From Nymphalis io (lineage: Eukaryota; Arthropoda; Insecta; Lepidoptera; Nymphalidae), in assembly GCF_905147045.1 (NCBI RefSeq), contig NC_065917.1, positions 2,248,501-2,312,500 on the forward strand: a stretch of DNA of 64,000 bases. The letters run 5' to 3'. The position numbers were made by a program, and so were the translations under genes. Below the pieces are notes generated by a model, which saw only the letters and a list, made by a program, of their open reading frames with translations, was not told where the DNA came from and did not search any database. Shown here one piece after another: positions 34,377 to 46,616 of the stretch (position 1 is its first letter; the number at the start of each line of letters is the position of its first letter).

Positions 34377-34934
34377 ATGCATCGTTCTAAACGATCACGC
34401 TCACGATCACGCGGTCTTTCTGAGAAAAGAAGAAGACAATTTGACAAAGACATTAATGGTACTCATAACAATCATCGTATCGATTTATGGCTGTCGAAAG
34501 TAAATGAGTGTGCAAAAATATACGGGTGGAGTGAATCTCATATTGTACATTTTGCTTTACCTAAATTGTCGGGTAATGCTAAAAAATGGTATAATAGTCA
34601 AAAAACTGTTTTGTATAGCTGGTCAGAGTGGCAAACATTACTTCGTAAAGCTTTTCCATCCGAAACTAATTTCGGTGTCATTTTAACAGAAATGCTCGAC
34701 AAACGAATGAGGGTAGGAGATTGTTTAGATGAATATTTCTATGATAAAAATAATTTATTAAATGCATGTAATATTTTTGGTAAGAAGGCGGTAGATTGCA
34801 TTATACACGGTATAGATGATCGTAAAATAAGTGCTGGTACGTCGGCCGCGCGTTTTACAGAGCCTGAAGACTTGTTGAAATTTCTTAAAGACGTTTGCAA
34901 AGAACATGAAGATATTCCAGTAAATATGAAATGA
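34377..34934 (+). CDS. E gag-like protein (185 aa), copy in E3
   Basis: Intact 185-residue frame with Arg/Ser-rich head (1-20) and gag core; it has Lys at the site before WYNSQ where the E2 copy has Ile. It ends VNMK at TGA, followed by non-coding element sequence. No knuckle or enzyme domains. Confidence 0.75.
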   Translation: MHRSKRSRSRSRGLSEKRRRQFDKDINGTHNNHRIDLWLSKVNECAKIYGWSESHIVHFALPKLSGNAKKWYNSQKTVLYSWSEWQTLLRKAFPSETNFGVILTEMLDKRMRVGDCLDEYFYDKNNLLNACNIFGKKAVDCIIHGIDDRKISAGTSAARFTEPEDLLKFLKDVCKEHEDIPVNMK

Positions 34935-35029
34935 TATTAATTGCAAATGGTGTACACTGTAAACAAATTGTAACAGTTTTTCTACAACTGAAGATTTTGC
35001 TTTGTTACAAAATATTTAACAATTATCAA

Positions 35030-36140
35030 AAGTTGACTGGTCTTGCTTGCCATCAATAATGTTTGACAATATTGTCATCTCTTAATGCGATTGTGTTAAA
35101 AACTTGGGAGTTTTCCTTGATAACACTCTTAGCTGGACTCGCCATGTAAATGAGATCAGCAGGAAGGTGTTTGTTGCGCTGAGGTCTTTGCGTCGTCTTC
35201 GACATTTTCTTCCAATTCCTACTAAAATTATGCTCGCACAGACTCTACTCCTTCCTATCCTTGATTATGCTGACGCAAGCTTTGTTGATTTAACCGAAGA
35301 CCAATTAACTAAGCTTGAGAGACTTCAAAATACATTTATTCGGTTTATATTTGGATTACACAAATATGACCACATTTCACAATTTCGTTCTCGTCTTAAT
35401 TGGTTACCCATTCGACTTCGCCGGTATATGCACATCCTGTCTATTCTGTACTGCGTTTTGTCTCACCCTTATACTCCCCCTTACTTGAAGGAGAAATTTT
35501 TATTTTTAGCAAATCCTGAAGAAGTAGTTCGTTCTGTGAAGAGATGGATTTTAAAGGTGCCCGAACATAAGTCATCTTTTTATAATAATTCTTTTACAAT
35601 TCAGGCTATTAAACTCTGGAACGATCTTCCTATAAATATTCGGGAGGCCAAATCTATAAATATTTTTAAAAAACTTGTAAAAGATCACTTTTTGTCTCAA
35701 ATGCCTTATCACCAATAATTTCTTTTATTTCAGTATTTCTTGTATTAGTCATCTGCTTTTCTTTTTTCTTTTTTGTTATGTTTGAGGACTTATCGTTTTA
35801 TTCGTTGTTGCTGTATATAGTATGTATTTATATCATATTCATATACTTATAATTTTGTATGTACTGATAATATAATTTATTTATGGATATATTTATAATA
35901 TGTGTATTTTATATTTACATTTAATAATTGGTTTTGTTTTAATTAAATATTAATATTATTTTATTCATACCACCACCTACCCCATATCCTATCTGTAATT
36001 ACTTACACCTTTGGTTGCCTGGAAGAGATCGCTATGCAACGATAAGGTCGCCATAATTGTACATTTATTTAGGCAGTATACATGCTTTGTATTTTTCTCT
36101 TTGTGGTGTGATGTACAATAAAAGTATTAAAGTAAAGTAA
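35030..36140 (+). pseudogene. LINE fragment inside E3
   Basis: Same fragment as in E2. An in-frame stop near 35083 (cttaatgcg in place of cttattgcg) shortens the frame to 35104-35718. Confidence 0.8.
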
Positions 36141-37483
36141 CTTTTATATTTTAACATGAAAATATGCATCATAACAAAATGTGATTGTGAATTACATAAT
36201 TAGAGTTGAAATTTTAAAATTATATTTTTGAAATTTGAAAATAAATTAGTTAGATAGAGGAATATAGAAAATATGAATATTAAAAAAAAAGTAAGATGAT
36301 TGATGTAAAGATGAATTATTTGTTGTTGGGAAGTTTCACACGGTCACACTGGTGATGACGGGTGAAATGCCAACAAGATAAATAAGAACTGAGTTTGGTT
36401 GGGAAATCTCACACGGTCACAATATTATGTGATGAGGGGTGAGGTGCTAACCTCATGATTGTGGAAGTCGACTAATATGTCGTGGTTGGGAAGTCTCACA
36501 CGGTCACAGTAAGTGATGAGGTGATGATGAGGTGCTAACCTGTGTAGTCAATGCTCGCATAATCATTAACGAGGGGTGTATTGCCAAGTTATCAATAGTG
36601 GAGGAGGAGTAAGTTTTAGGACAAACTTAATAGTCAGAATGGCCGAATGTTAGAAATACTTATTTATGTACTTCATTTAATATATTTAATAATTACATAT
36701 TTCTATATTGTATTTGATTTAATAAAAATATAATCGGTTTCAGAACGTCATTGGTATTGTTTGGTAAAAAAAAGTTAAAACAATAGTTTTTCCCGCGCAG
36801 ATATAAAAAACGGAGACTTGAACGATTGTCATCGAATTAACAATATATGATATTCTGTTATAATTAAATTTAAAATATCTCATAAGTTATTATATTAAAG
36901 ATATTAAAATTAACACGTAATAAAATTTATTAATTCTACTGGTGTATTTATTACATGTGAATAACAGAAAATTGCAGATAAAATGTTCCTTGAAAATAGG
37001 TTGAAGTTTTACATTAACCTTTTAAAATGATTATTCAATTTTTAAATATATAATTTATTATATTTATTTATTTACATCGATGCCTTAATATACAAATAGA
37101 AATTAAAAATAGCTATACAAATAGTGACCGCGTGTAATGGTGGCAAAAATGCTAGCAGCATTTTCCCTTTGAATCGCTATTTGTATCCTCTGGGCAAAAA
37201 ATGGACCAGTCTGTTTCCAGTAGAGGCAATAAGACGAGGATTGATTGATTAAATTGAGCTTAGATAATCTACTTGATTACATCATTTTTTGACTTCGACT
37301 TTGTTTATTTGTATTGTATAAACAAAAAAAACACAAAATTAAACGCATTCAATTTATTACAATAATTGACTAAAATATATATATCTACGCCATTATTTGT
37401 AAATTTAAAGAATTTCAATTGTAAGTAAGAAATATCTACTTATCTACATTTAGCTAATAATCATCCATTTTGTCGTCTGGTTT

Positions 37484-38951
37484 CTAATCACAGGGCTTTT
37501 TGACTTCTGGTTTCTTATGAGAAGGCTTCTTGACGTCTGGTTTCTCAGCACAGTGGTCTTGTTCCTCATTGTCCGGCTTTTTGTGGTCTGGTTGATTATC
37601 ATCCGGTTTCTGATCGGCAGGTCCATCTTCGCATGATTGATTTTCATCTGGTTTTTTACTTTCGTCTTTGCTTTTAATATCTAGTACTAATTTTTCGAGT
37701 AATTTTAAGGTAGGTTCTGTGATAGATAAATAATGATAAATTATTAATGTAATATAAGAATTAACCTTAATTATATTTACTGTTAGGTGACTGCAGGCTT
37801 TTGCATATAAATAAACATATTCTAGATACATTGAAATTATATATTAAGGCTTTGTGAAACGACTAATAACATATTGCACCTCCAAGTTGCTGAGTATTGT
37901 TGTGTACAGTTTAAGTTTAAGTGAGTCAAAAATGCAAGCAAAAGGGACGTAACATCTTAGTTACCAAAATTGGTGGCGCTGGCGATGTAATGGATAAATA
38001 TTTCTTACAGAGCCAATGCTTATGGCCGGTTATGGTTCTTACTGTCGAGTGCCTAACATTTTTAATTAAAAAAGCAATTAAAACAGATATACTTACTTGG
38101 ATGCGGTGCAGCAAATACCGCAGCAAGACCCTGAAGCAAGAAATAATTGTATTCGTGACATGATATATCAGAAAGTGATTATGCGACATTGACTGTAATA
38201 AATATAACATTTAAGGGAGACACGTATCAAAATAGCGTATCATCGCACGTTGGCTTATGACATTTCATGAGTGAGATACAAAGTGAGACCAAATATACGT
38301 TTTAATAGCAGTGGAAATGAGTCGATGATAAATTGTTTAATGAAAATTGAAATCATGGTGCGATCAGTTTAAAGTGTCAATTCTAAAATGGTGATAGGAC
38401 TTAGTGCCTATCTAGGCAGGTATCATCCACTTATCGCATGTTATCTGCTCGAGAGATGGAAATCATTGGAGCTTGTTCCAAATTCAAATCGAATTTGAGA
38501 AAAAACTTCCAACTTTTCTCCCCAAGGGGATAACTATGTCCAGCAATTGTAAATTAATATAAAGTCACGTCACTGCTTAATACTATAATCTAATCCATAT
38601 GCGTCTACCTTTATCTGTGTTAGGAATCTGTCAAAACATTTAAAAAGTAAATTATCTATGGCTTCACCCTAATATCTTTGAGTCCCAAGGTACTCATGAG
38701 AATTGATGTGTAAGCATGTGAGCATGTGTACCGATATCACGCACATGTTAACGCACTTACAATAACAAATCTCACGCTGACGTCATCTGACGCTCGAAGT
38801 TTCAGCTAGGTAGGATATTTAACCATCAAAAATATTAAAACAATCACTACGTTTCACACTAACATGACATATTATCACGAAAGAAACGTAACTAACTATT
38901 TAAATAATAATTTTTACTTACAAACAGTACAAGAAGTATCGAGAGCTTCAT
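37484..38951 (-). CDS. Gene copy 4: predicted secreted Lys/Pro/Asp-rich protein, three exons
   Basis: Exons 38951-38922, 38130-38097 and 37716-37484, introns of 791 and 380 bp. Same protein; A-type synonymous alleles as in copies 1 and 5. The 5' UTR has one unique base (gtgacaaat on the plus strand just upstream of the start codon). Confidence 0.8.
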
Positions 38952-38984
38952 CTTGGTGACAAATAAAGCGAAGACGTTTTCGGT

Positions 38985-39017
38985 AATGATAGAAGTGCAT
39001 TTGCAGTAGTTTTTATA
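38985..39017 (-). promoter_or_regulatory. TATA box and initiator of gene copy 4
   Basis: TATAAAAA at 39017-39010 and TCATT at 38989-38985; it shares the cggtaat variant with copy 2. Confidence 0.62.
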
Positions 39018-39215
39018 TGAAAGTTTTTAAACCGTTTCTAAATTGTGTAAATATATATGACGTTCTTCATTTAGAGCTCCACAAGTTATTAAAGAAAACC
39101 CATAGAAGACTAATCTATTCCAATTGAAGAAGGTCTAAAGACAAACAACATTGATCACTGGTCGAGATCATGAATAATCTTGAATATGATATTTATACTA
39201 CCTTCTATTAATTCT

Positions 39216-40192
39216 ACTGGTGGTAGAGCTTTGTGCAAGCTCTCGTCTGGGTAGGTAGGCCATCCGGGGTGCATGTCAGTCACCTGCACGTGGTGCACCC
39301 TGGGCAACGGGGTCGACCAGCAATCCGATGTCTTTTCCGGATTGCTTGTCGACCGCGGCTGAGACTGACGCGGCGGAAGTGTCGCGGGCCGCTTCTGATA
39401 CTTCTCTGTTGCGCAGTGTGGACCAGCGAGCGGCTTCGTGGCAAATAGGGGGACTCCGGGGTTCTTATGGGCCGCCGGAGAGAGAGAGGAGGAGTTGGTC
39501 TCCGGGGTCCTTTCGGGCTGCCGGAGTCAGGAGGAGGTAGTAGTAGGAGGAGGGAGAGGCGGGTTCGCCCAGTTTCAGTGTCGATGCTGGGTGGACGGAC
39601 TTCGGTCACCATCTTCTCAAACTCGTTTCCCCATCCAGACGTCAGCCTGTTGTGGGACCGAGGGCTTTGCCTTCACCGGCCGGGCCAAGAGGAGACAACC
39701 TCAATAAAAAACAACAGGTGGGTCACTCACCCAAAGCGACGGCCGCAGGCTGGGTCGCGGTGGTGATACCGAACGCGTTCCCGTAACCCCGCCACCATGC
39801 GGTGAGACGGAAACGAGGAGGTTTTAGTGGGTAGGACGATGCTGATGACCTTCTACCCCGTGAGTCCTACATACCCGTCCCGGTCGTGTCCGGGCGGGAG
39901 GCGTAAATGCCTTTCCTCCTCGAAAAAAAAAGGGTAGGTACCATTCACTCATTAGATATTCTACCACAAAAAAGCAGTATTTTGGGTATTGTTGTGTTCC
40001 GTTTTGAAGGGTGAGACAGTGTAATTACAGGCATAAGGGACATAACATCTTATTTTCCAAGGTTGGTGGCGCATTGGTGATGTAAGCGATGGTTAACATT
40101 TATTATAATTCAAATATCTATGAGCGTTGGTGACCACTTACCATCAGGTGGCCCATATGCTCGTTCGCCTCCATATTCTAATAAAAAAAAAT
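39216..40192 (+). mobile_element. Metulj-type SINE with GC-rich insert (U4)
   Basis: GC-rich retroposon 39264-39931. The left duplication is altered to gggtaggtaggccat, and the right one (39932-39944) is intact. Confidence 0.8.
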
Positions 40193-40950
40193 TAAATCAT
40201 TGTGGATTTGAAAAAAAAAATTACGTTTCGAATATTTCTGACACGCAAATATCAGTATCGTTAAATTTAAAAATTTCCATTTCCTTAAAATTTAAAAACA
40301 CTAACATAAGTACATACTTTATATTAATTGATTTAATTAAATTATGTATTACTTATCTATATAAGTATGTATTTACAAAAGAAAAGTAGTATATGTAGTA
40401 TATCAGTTGTCCGGTTTCCATAGTAGGAGCTCTGCTTAGCTTGGGGTCAGATGGCCGTGTGTGAATAATGTCCCAGGATATTATTATCGATTTGATGGAT
40501 TTATTTGTATATGTATATATAACGATTTTAATCATTATCATAGAACCACACAATATTAATTGTCTCTGTCTTCATATTTATTTTTGATGCATTCTTATAT
40601 GAGTCACAATGAAATAGCGTTGTATATATCGTTCACTATATAACTAAGCCATTTACCTTTCGTTAAATAAACATATCAAACAATACTTTGTATCTGTTTA
40701 AATATAACGGTTACTTTGAATAAAATAATCTTATGTACTTATAGTTCATTCACCGTGCACACATATATATATATTTACTCGCAATCACAAAATATTTTCA
40801 TGCCAATTATTTAACATGCAATTATCGTAAGGATTCAAGTCATCCATTTCCCGCCATTAAGAGTATCTGTCAATGGTGTTAACAGATTAAAAATGTAGAT
40901 AATTATTGTTTGATATTTTATTTAATTATAATATTGTTCTAAAAATCTAC

Positions 40951-41873
40951 TGTAGAATTACATAGTTTTCACTCATCATCATTAAACGATTCAATATTAG
41001 AAACCGAATAATCTCATATCATATATGTCATCTATTTTATACGTGACATTGGCAGAATATTTTGCGCTCAAATAGCGTCGATACACGCCAGAAAAAAAAA
41101 GGTTTAATATCAAGAATGACAGATAATCTCCAGTAATATTTAATAATAATTCATATTACATCATATATTATATAAGTCGGCGAGACTGTGGTGCTTCAAT
41201 GATTTAGACTATAGAATTTGAGACGAGAGTGATACTTTTGTACTATGTCACTCTGGTGGAACTTAAAACAGAAATATATCCAAAAGTATTATATAAGATT
41301 GACAAATGACAATGTCAAAGTGACTGACAACTGACATCTGTCGGAGCAACAACTAATTACTATAGATAAAACATACCTTACATAATTAACGATTATTATA
41401 TTTATCCTAAATATCAAACATCTATTTGATTATATATATTTAGCAAATTGTCAGTCATTTTGTCTGGTTTTTTTTTCTCTTTCTTTTATAATGAATGTAT
41501 AATGTATGTATGTGTAATTTTACTAGTTCTTGTTTACTGTAAAAGGAATATTCGATGCCTTTTATATATTGTACTAAGTACCTGGCAGGTAAATAATTAT
41601 TTATCCAGTGCTTCTTATTTATAATATATATTTTATTTTATATAAATATATATTTTCTTTCGATTTTTTTAAACTGCTATTTTATTACATTTTATACTTA
41701 TTATTTTTTTATTGATATATTGTTAAATTATTATAACATTTATCTTATACGTCATTAATTTTATAATTCTGATTACACAATATGGATACTAGTCCCAGTG
41801 CGACTGTATCTCACAATGACAGTTACTACTCTTTTTCTTTATCTTCAGACGATAGTTTCCATAGAACTACATT
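40951..41873. other. AT-rich block unique to U4, nothing recognised
   Basis: No coding sequence of note, no terminal inverted repeats and no match to the rest of the window. A short open stretch from 41782 (ATGGATACTAGTCCC) runs up to the SINE and could be a remnant of LINE C ORF1, but this is uncertain. Confidence 0.4.
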
Positions 41874-42172
41874 TTACTGGTGGTAGGGCTTTGTGCAAGC
41901 TCGTCTGGGTAGGTACCACCCACTCATCAGATATTCTACCGCAAAACAGCAATACTTGATATTGTTGTGTTCCGGTTTGAAGGGTGAGTGAGCCAGTGTA
42001 ATTACAGGCACAAGGGACATAAAATCTTAGTTCCCAAGGTTGGTGGCGCATTGGATATGTAAGCGATGGTTGACATTTCTTACAATGCTAATGTCTAAGA
42101 GCGTTGGTGACCACTTACCATCAGGTGGCCCATATGCTCGTCCGCCTTCCTATTCTATAAAAAAAAAAAAAA
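41874..42172 (+). mobile_element. Complete Metulj-type SINE
   Basis: Uninterrupted copy from actggtggtaggg to poly-A (12 A), with the typical middle (tgttgtgttccggtttgaagg) and tail (taccatcaggtggcccatat). It serves as the reference for the split copies in each unit. Confidence 0.85.
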
Positions 42173-42212
42173 TTGCCCTTAAACAGTCTCCTTGGTACAA
42201 AATTTGCCTCTA

Positions 42213-45200
42213 TCTGCAAAAACTTTAATGTCATACACATAAATGCACAAAGCGTCCCTGCACATTAGACTGATATGTTGGCCTCCTTCGATGTTGCGAA
42301 TATTCATGCGATTTTGGTATCGGAGACGTTTCTAAAACCATCTCTTCCTTCGACATCTTTCTCAATTCCAGGGTTTCACTTAATTCGCAACGATCGTACA
42401 GGCAAAGGTGGCGGTGGGGTTGGTATCTATTTACGTAGTCATATTCCTTTTTCGATTCTTAGCAAATCGTCATCTGCTTACTCTGAGTCATCGGAACATA
42501 TCCTTCTGGAAGTTTTATTTGGTAGCCTAAAAGTTCTTTTAGGAGTCTTCTACTCTCCATCACTCCTTATAAATTACTTCCAGGAGTTTGAGCGCTAGGA
42601 ACGTAGGACTTCAACAATTTGGAGTCCTACGTTCCTAGCGCTGATCACACTATAATCATGGGCGACTTGAACACTTGTTTAATCAAAAATGATTCACGTG
42701 TTAAACGGTTACATCAAATAAGCAACAGTTCTAATTTAAATCTGCTTAATACGAGTGCTACACACTATTTCCCTAATTACGCACCTTCTTTGCTGGATTT
42801 AATGATCGTCTCCTCACCGGAGCTTGTCAGTGTACATGGATAGATTCCAGCCGACGCTTTCTCTTATCATGACTTGATCTATTTGTCATATAAAGTCCAC
42901 CCACCCAAGGCTAAGCCAACTATCGTTATGCGCCGCAGTTTCAAAAACTTTAAAAATGATGACTTCATGCGGGACTTGAACTATTAATACGATTGACTGG
43001 AATTCAGTTTTCAACGCTCCCACGATAAATGATACACTAAGCATTTTTAATTCCCTACTTACTGAACTTTTTGATAAGCACGCTCCTCTTAGACCTACTA
43101 AATTACCTACCTACCTACCTACCTTCTCCTTGGCTGACCGATGACATTAGAGCTCTAATGACGAAACGCAATGCTGCGAAGGCCAAATATAAATCCAGAC
43201 CAACGGATGATAATCCGTCCAGGTACAAACGATTGCGTAATCAGTGCAACAGGATCCGTAGGAATGCTCAGAGGACTTTTGTACACACTTCCGTTAAAAA
43301 TATAAACACGGCTGATGTATGGAGATTTTTAGAATCTCTGGGAATAGGACGATCAAAAACTAACATATCTCTTACGATGGATTTAGACAGACTAAACTGT
43401 CACTTTTCTAACTTAGGTAATTTCAATAATGTCCGTAAATATGAAACCATGGCACATCTTAATGCACAAGTAAAACCTGACTATCCCATATTTTCCTTCA
43501 GTACTGTCACCAACGACGACGTTATGAAGCACGTGTCCGCTATTACCTCTGATGCGACGGGTGGTGACGGTATAAGCAGAAAAATGATAACCTTGGTCCT
43601 GAATAAAGTTGTACCTGTCCTCTGCCATCTATTTAACTTCTCGTTATCCTCTAAAACGTTTCCTAGTATCTGGCGCGTTGCCCATATTATTCTTATCCCT
43701 AAAATTTCAAATCCTACAACACATTCACACTATCGACCAATTTGTATTCTTTCTTTTCTGTCTAAAGTCTTTGAACGTATTGTCCACTCTCAGCTTACTC
43801 TATTCCTATCGCAGCATGATATCTTAAGCCCTTTCCAGTCTGGTTTTCGTTCGGGACATAGTACTGTGACGGCACTTACTAAAGTTCTTGATGACATTAG
43901 ATACGGATTAGTTCAAAGGCATATATGTATAATAGCTTTACTAGACTTCAGCAACGCGTTTAATACGGTTGACTTTGATACCCTCCTAGCCATTTTGGAC
44001 TCACTCAACATATCTCCAGATGTTGTCGAGTGGTTCCGAACCTATTTATATAGACGCCAACAGCGTGTACATGCTGGAGACAGGTTATCATCGTATTGTT
44101 GTGTCAGTGCCGGTGTTCCCCAGGGTAGTGTACTTTCGCCGCTTTTATTCTCTATCTTCATCAACACTGTTACCAATCTTCTCTCCGTCCCATTTCACTT
44201 CTATGCCGATGACCTTCAAATCTATTTGACTACACCAGTTGAGAATATTACAGATGCTATAGCTAAATTAAACTCTAATGTTAACATTATTACCTGCTAG
44301 ATTAAATTATTTGGATTATCAATAAATGTCAGTAAGTCACATTATGGGCACCCCTAAGCAACTTTGTAAAGTTGAGAAAATTGACCTACCTGATGTTATT
44401 TTTGATGGGATGACTTTGCCTAATAACAATGCTTTTAAAAATCTAGGAGTTTTAATGGATGCTTCCTTTACCTGGCGACCACAGATTGCTGAAATTAGCC
44501 GTAAAATATTCACGACAATCTATTCTCTTCAAATGATGAAAAACTTCCTACCCACTAAAACCAAAATACTACTTGCTAATTGCCTTCTACTATCAATTTT
44601 GGATTATGCGGATGCGTGTTACCCTGATTTGTCAGAGGAACTAATTAACAAGTTGGAACGTCTGCAAAATATTTGCATAAGGTTTATATTTAGACTGAAG
44701 AAATTTGACCGTATTTCAGAGTATCGTTCTACCCTTAGGTGGCTTACAATCTAAGATCGCCGCAACTTACATGTTCTTTCTCTCCTCTATTCTATTCTAT
44801 TTCACCCCTGTACTCCTCCCTATCTGAAGGAACGCATTAATTTTCTTGGTTCGGACTCAACTCTTCAACTTAATCTTCGCTCCCAGAGTGACAACTAATT
44901 AAGTTTGCCTATATGCTAACTCATTCACGGCAAAGGCAGTAAGACTGTGGAATACACTTCCATCAGATATCCGTCAATCCTCTTCAATTTCTATCTTCAA
45001 AATTCGTACTAAAAACTATTAGCTATCTCTGTAACCTATCTACTTCCTTCACACTTCATCTGCCCACTCTTAATGTTATAAATGTTTGTATTGTAAACAG
45101 ATATATGTATGTATGTATTTATGTATATATGTATTGATATACGTTGTATGTTTTATAAATGTATATATGTATCTTTGTGTATGTATTGTTTACATTTATA

Positions 45201-45440
45201 TATATATGTACGTACAATGCACTCGCCCGTTAGGTCCTGCCAGCATCTTAATGCAGGGTTGTCTGGAAGAGTTCACTACTTGATTAATAAGACCGCTCTT
45301 GCACGCATCATGTTGAGGTCCACAATTTTTTTTATATAACATCGCTTCTCTTGAACTTTTTTTTTTTTTTATTTTTGTTTGTCTTTTCTTTTTTCGTTGT
45401 GAGTGTGTAATAAAGTAATTTAATAATAATAATAATATTT
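42213..45440 (+). pseudogene. LINE C: degraded Jockey/CR1-group element
   Basis: Endonuclease pieces at 42275-42598 (FDVANIHAILVSETFLKPS) and 42619-42843 (IIMGDLNTCL, SLLDLMIVSS). RT at 43071-44300 has YRPICILSFLSKVFERI, FQSGFRSGHST, LLDFSNAFNTVD, GVPQGSVLSPLLF and YADD. The post-RT region is at 44326-44754 and beyond. Four frames are needed to read it, so several indels and stops have accumulated. It ends in a taa/aat-rich tail near 45410-45440. Gene order is EN then RT, as in Jockey-type ORF2. Confidence 0.87.
42591..42642. repeat. Perfect 20-bp inverted repeat in LINE C
   Basis: Arms 42591-42610 and 42623-42642 with a 12-base loop. It introduces the stop that breaks the endonuclease frame. 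Confidence 0.97.
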
Positions 45441-45717
45441 TTCTGGCTTGATTAATTCCGCGTAACTATGCACAATTTTGACGTTGACAGATGACTTTGT
45501 TGGAGACGGTAAATATCCAATGATACACCAAATAAATAATAAATGCATTAAATTTAATATTATAGTGAAAAAAAGCAATATGTCTACATATTATTATATT
45601 ATTTATTTGAAATTTGTGATGTAGTTTGTTTTTTTTTTTATTTTATAATTTATTAATAAATATCAACAGTTTTAATGAGTTCACAACTACTCAAAATGGC
45701 GGATTAGATATAACATG

Positions 45718-46086
45718 TGTTAGAAATACTTATTCATGTACTTCATTTAATCTTCTGCTTAGCGTTTTCCCAGCCTAGTAGCGCCAGGGTCCGCTAAATA
45801 TGTACTTCATTTAATATATTTAATAATTACATATTTCTATATTGTATTTGATTTAATAAAAATATAATCGGTTTCAGAACGTCATTGCTATTGTTTGGTA
45901 AAAAAAAGTTAAAACAATAGTTTTTCCCGCGCAGATATAAAAAACGGAGAACTGAACGATTGTCATCGAATAAACAATATATGATATTCTGTTATAATTC
46001 AATTTAAAATATCTCATAAGTTATTATATTAAAGATATTAAAATTAACTCGTAATAAAATTTATTAATTCTACTGGTGTATTTATT
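45718..46086 (+). mobile_element. Solo LTR of element E (E4)
   Basis: One 369-bp LTR between U4 and U5 with acatg on both sides (45713-45717 and 46087-46091). Its left half has the 50-bp insert seen only in 5' LTRs. Its right half has the 3'-LTR-type sequence aaatatctcataag. This is the product of recombination between the two LTRs. Confidence 0.9.
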
Positions 46087-46616
46087 ACATGTGAATAACA
46101 GAAAATCGCAGATAAAATGTTCCTTGAAAATAGGTTGAAGTTTTACATTAACCTTTTAAAATGATTATTCAATTTTTAAATATATAATTTATTATATTTA
46201 TTTATTTACATCGATGCCTTAATATACAAATAGAAATTAAAAATAGCTATACAAATAGTGACCGCGTGTAATGGTGGCAAAAATGCTAGCAGCATTTTCC
46301 CTTTGAATCGCTATTTGTATCCTCTGGGCAAAAAATGGACCAGTCTGTTTCCAGTAGAGGCAATAAGACGAGGATTGATTGATTAAATTGAGCTTAGATA
46401 ATCTACTCGATTACATCATTTTTTGACTTCGACTTTGTTTATTTGTATTGTATAAACAAAAAAACACAAAATTAAACGCATTCAATTTATTACAATAATT
46501 GAGTAAAATATATATATCTACGCCATTATTTGTAAATTTAAAGAATTTCAATTGTAAGTAAGAAATATCTACTTATCTACATTTAGCTAATAATCATCCA
46601 TTTTGTCGTCTGGTTT

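Larger units (their letters stand above)
33971..36952 (+). mobile_element. Element E3, the most complete E copy
   Basis: 2982 bp: 5' LTR 33971-34347 (with the 50-bp insert), gag 34377-34934, LINE fragment about 35030-36140, tandem repeats 36322-36575, 3' LTR 36648-36952. Target duplication acatg at 33966-33970 and 36953-36957. The LTRs differ by the insert and by linked SNPs such as ggagaactg versus ggagacttg. Confidence 0.88.
36953..45717 (+). repeat. Tandem unit copy U4 with a 4.75-kb extra block
   Basis: Normal unit sequence to about 40950, then 4.75 kb absent from all other units, then the last 16 unit bases (gattagatataacatg). A-type markers; it shares aaaatgctagcagcatt near 37147 with U5 only. 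Confidence 0.88.
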
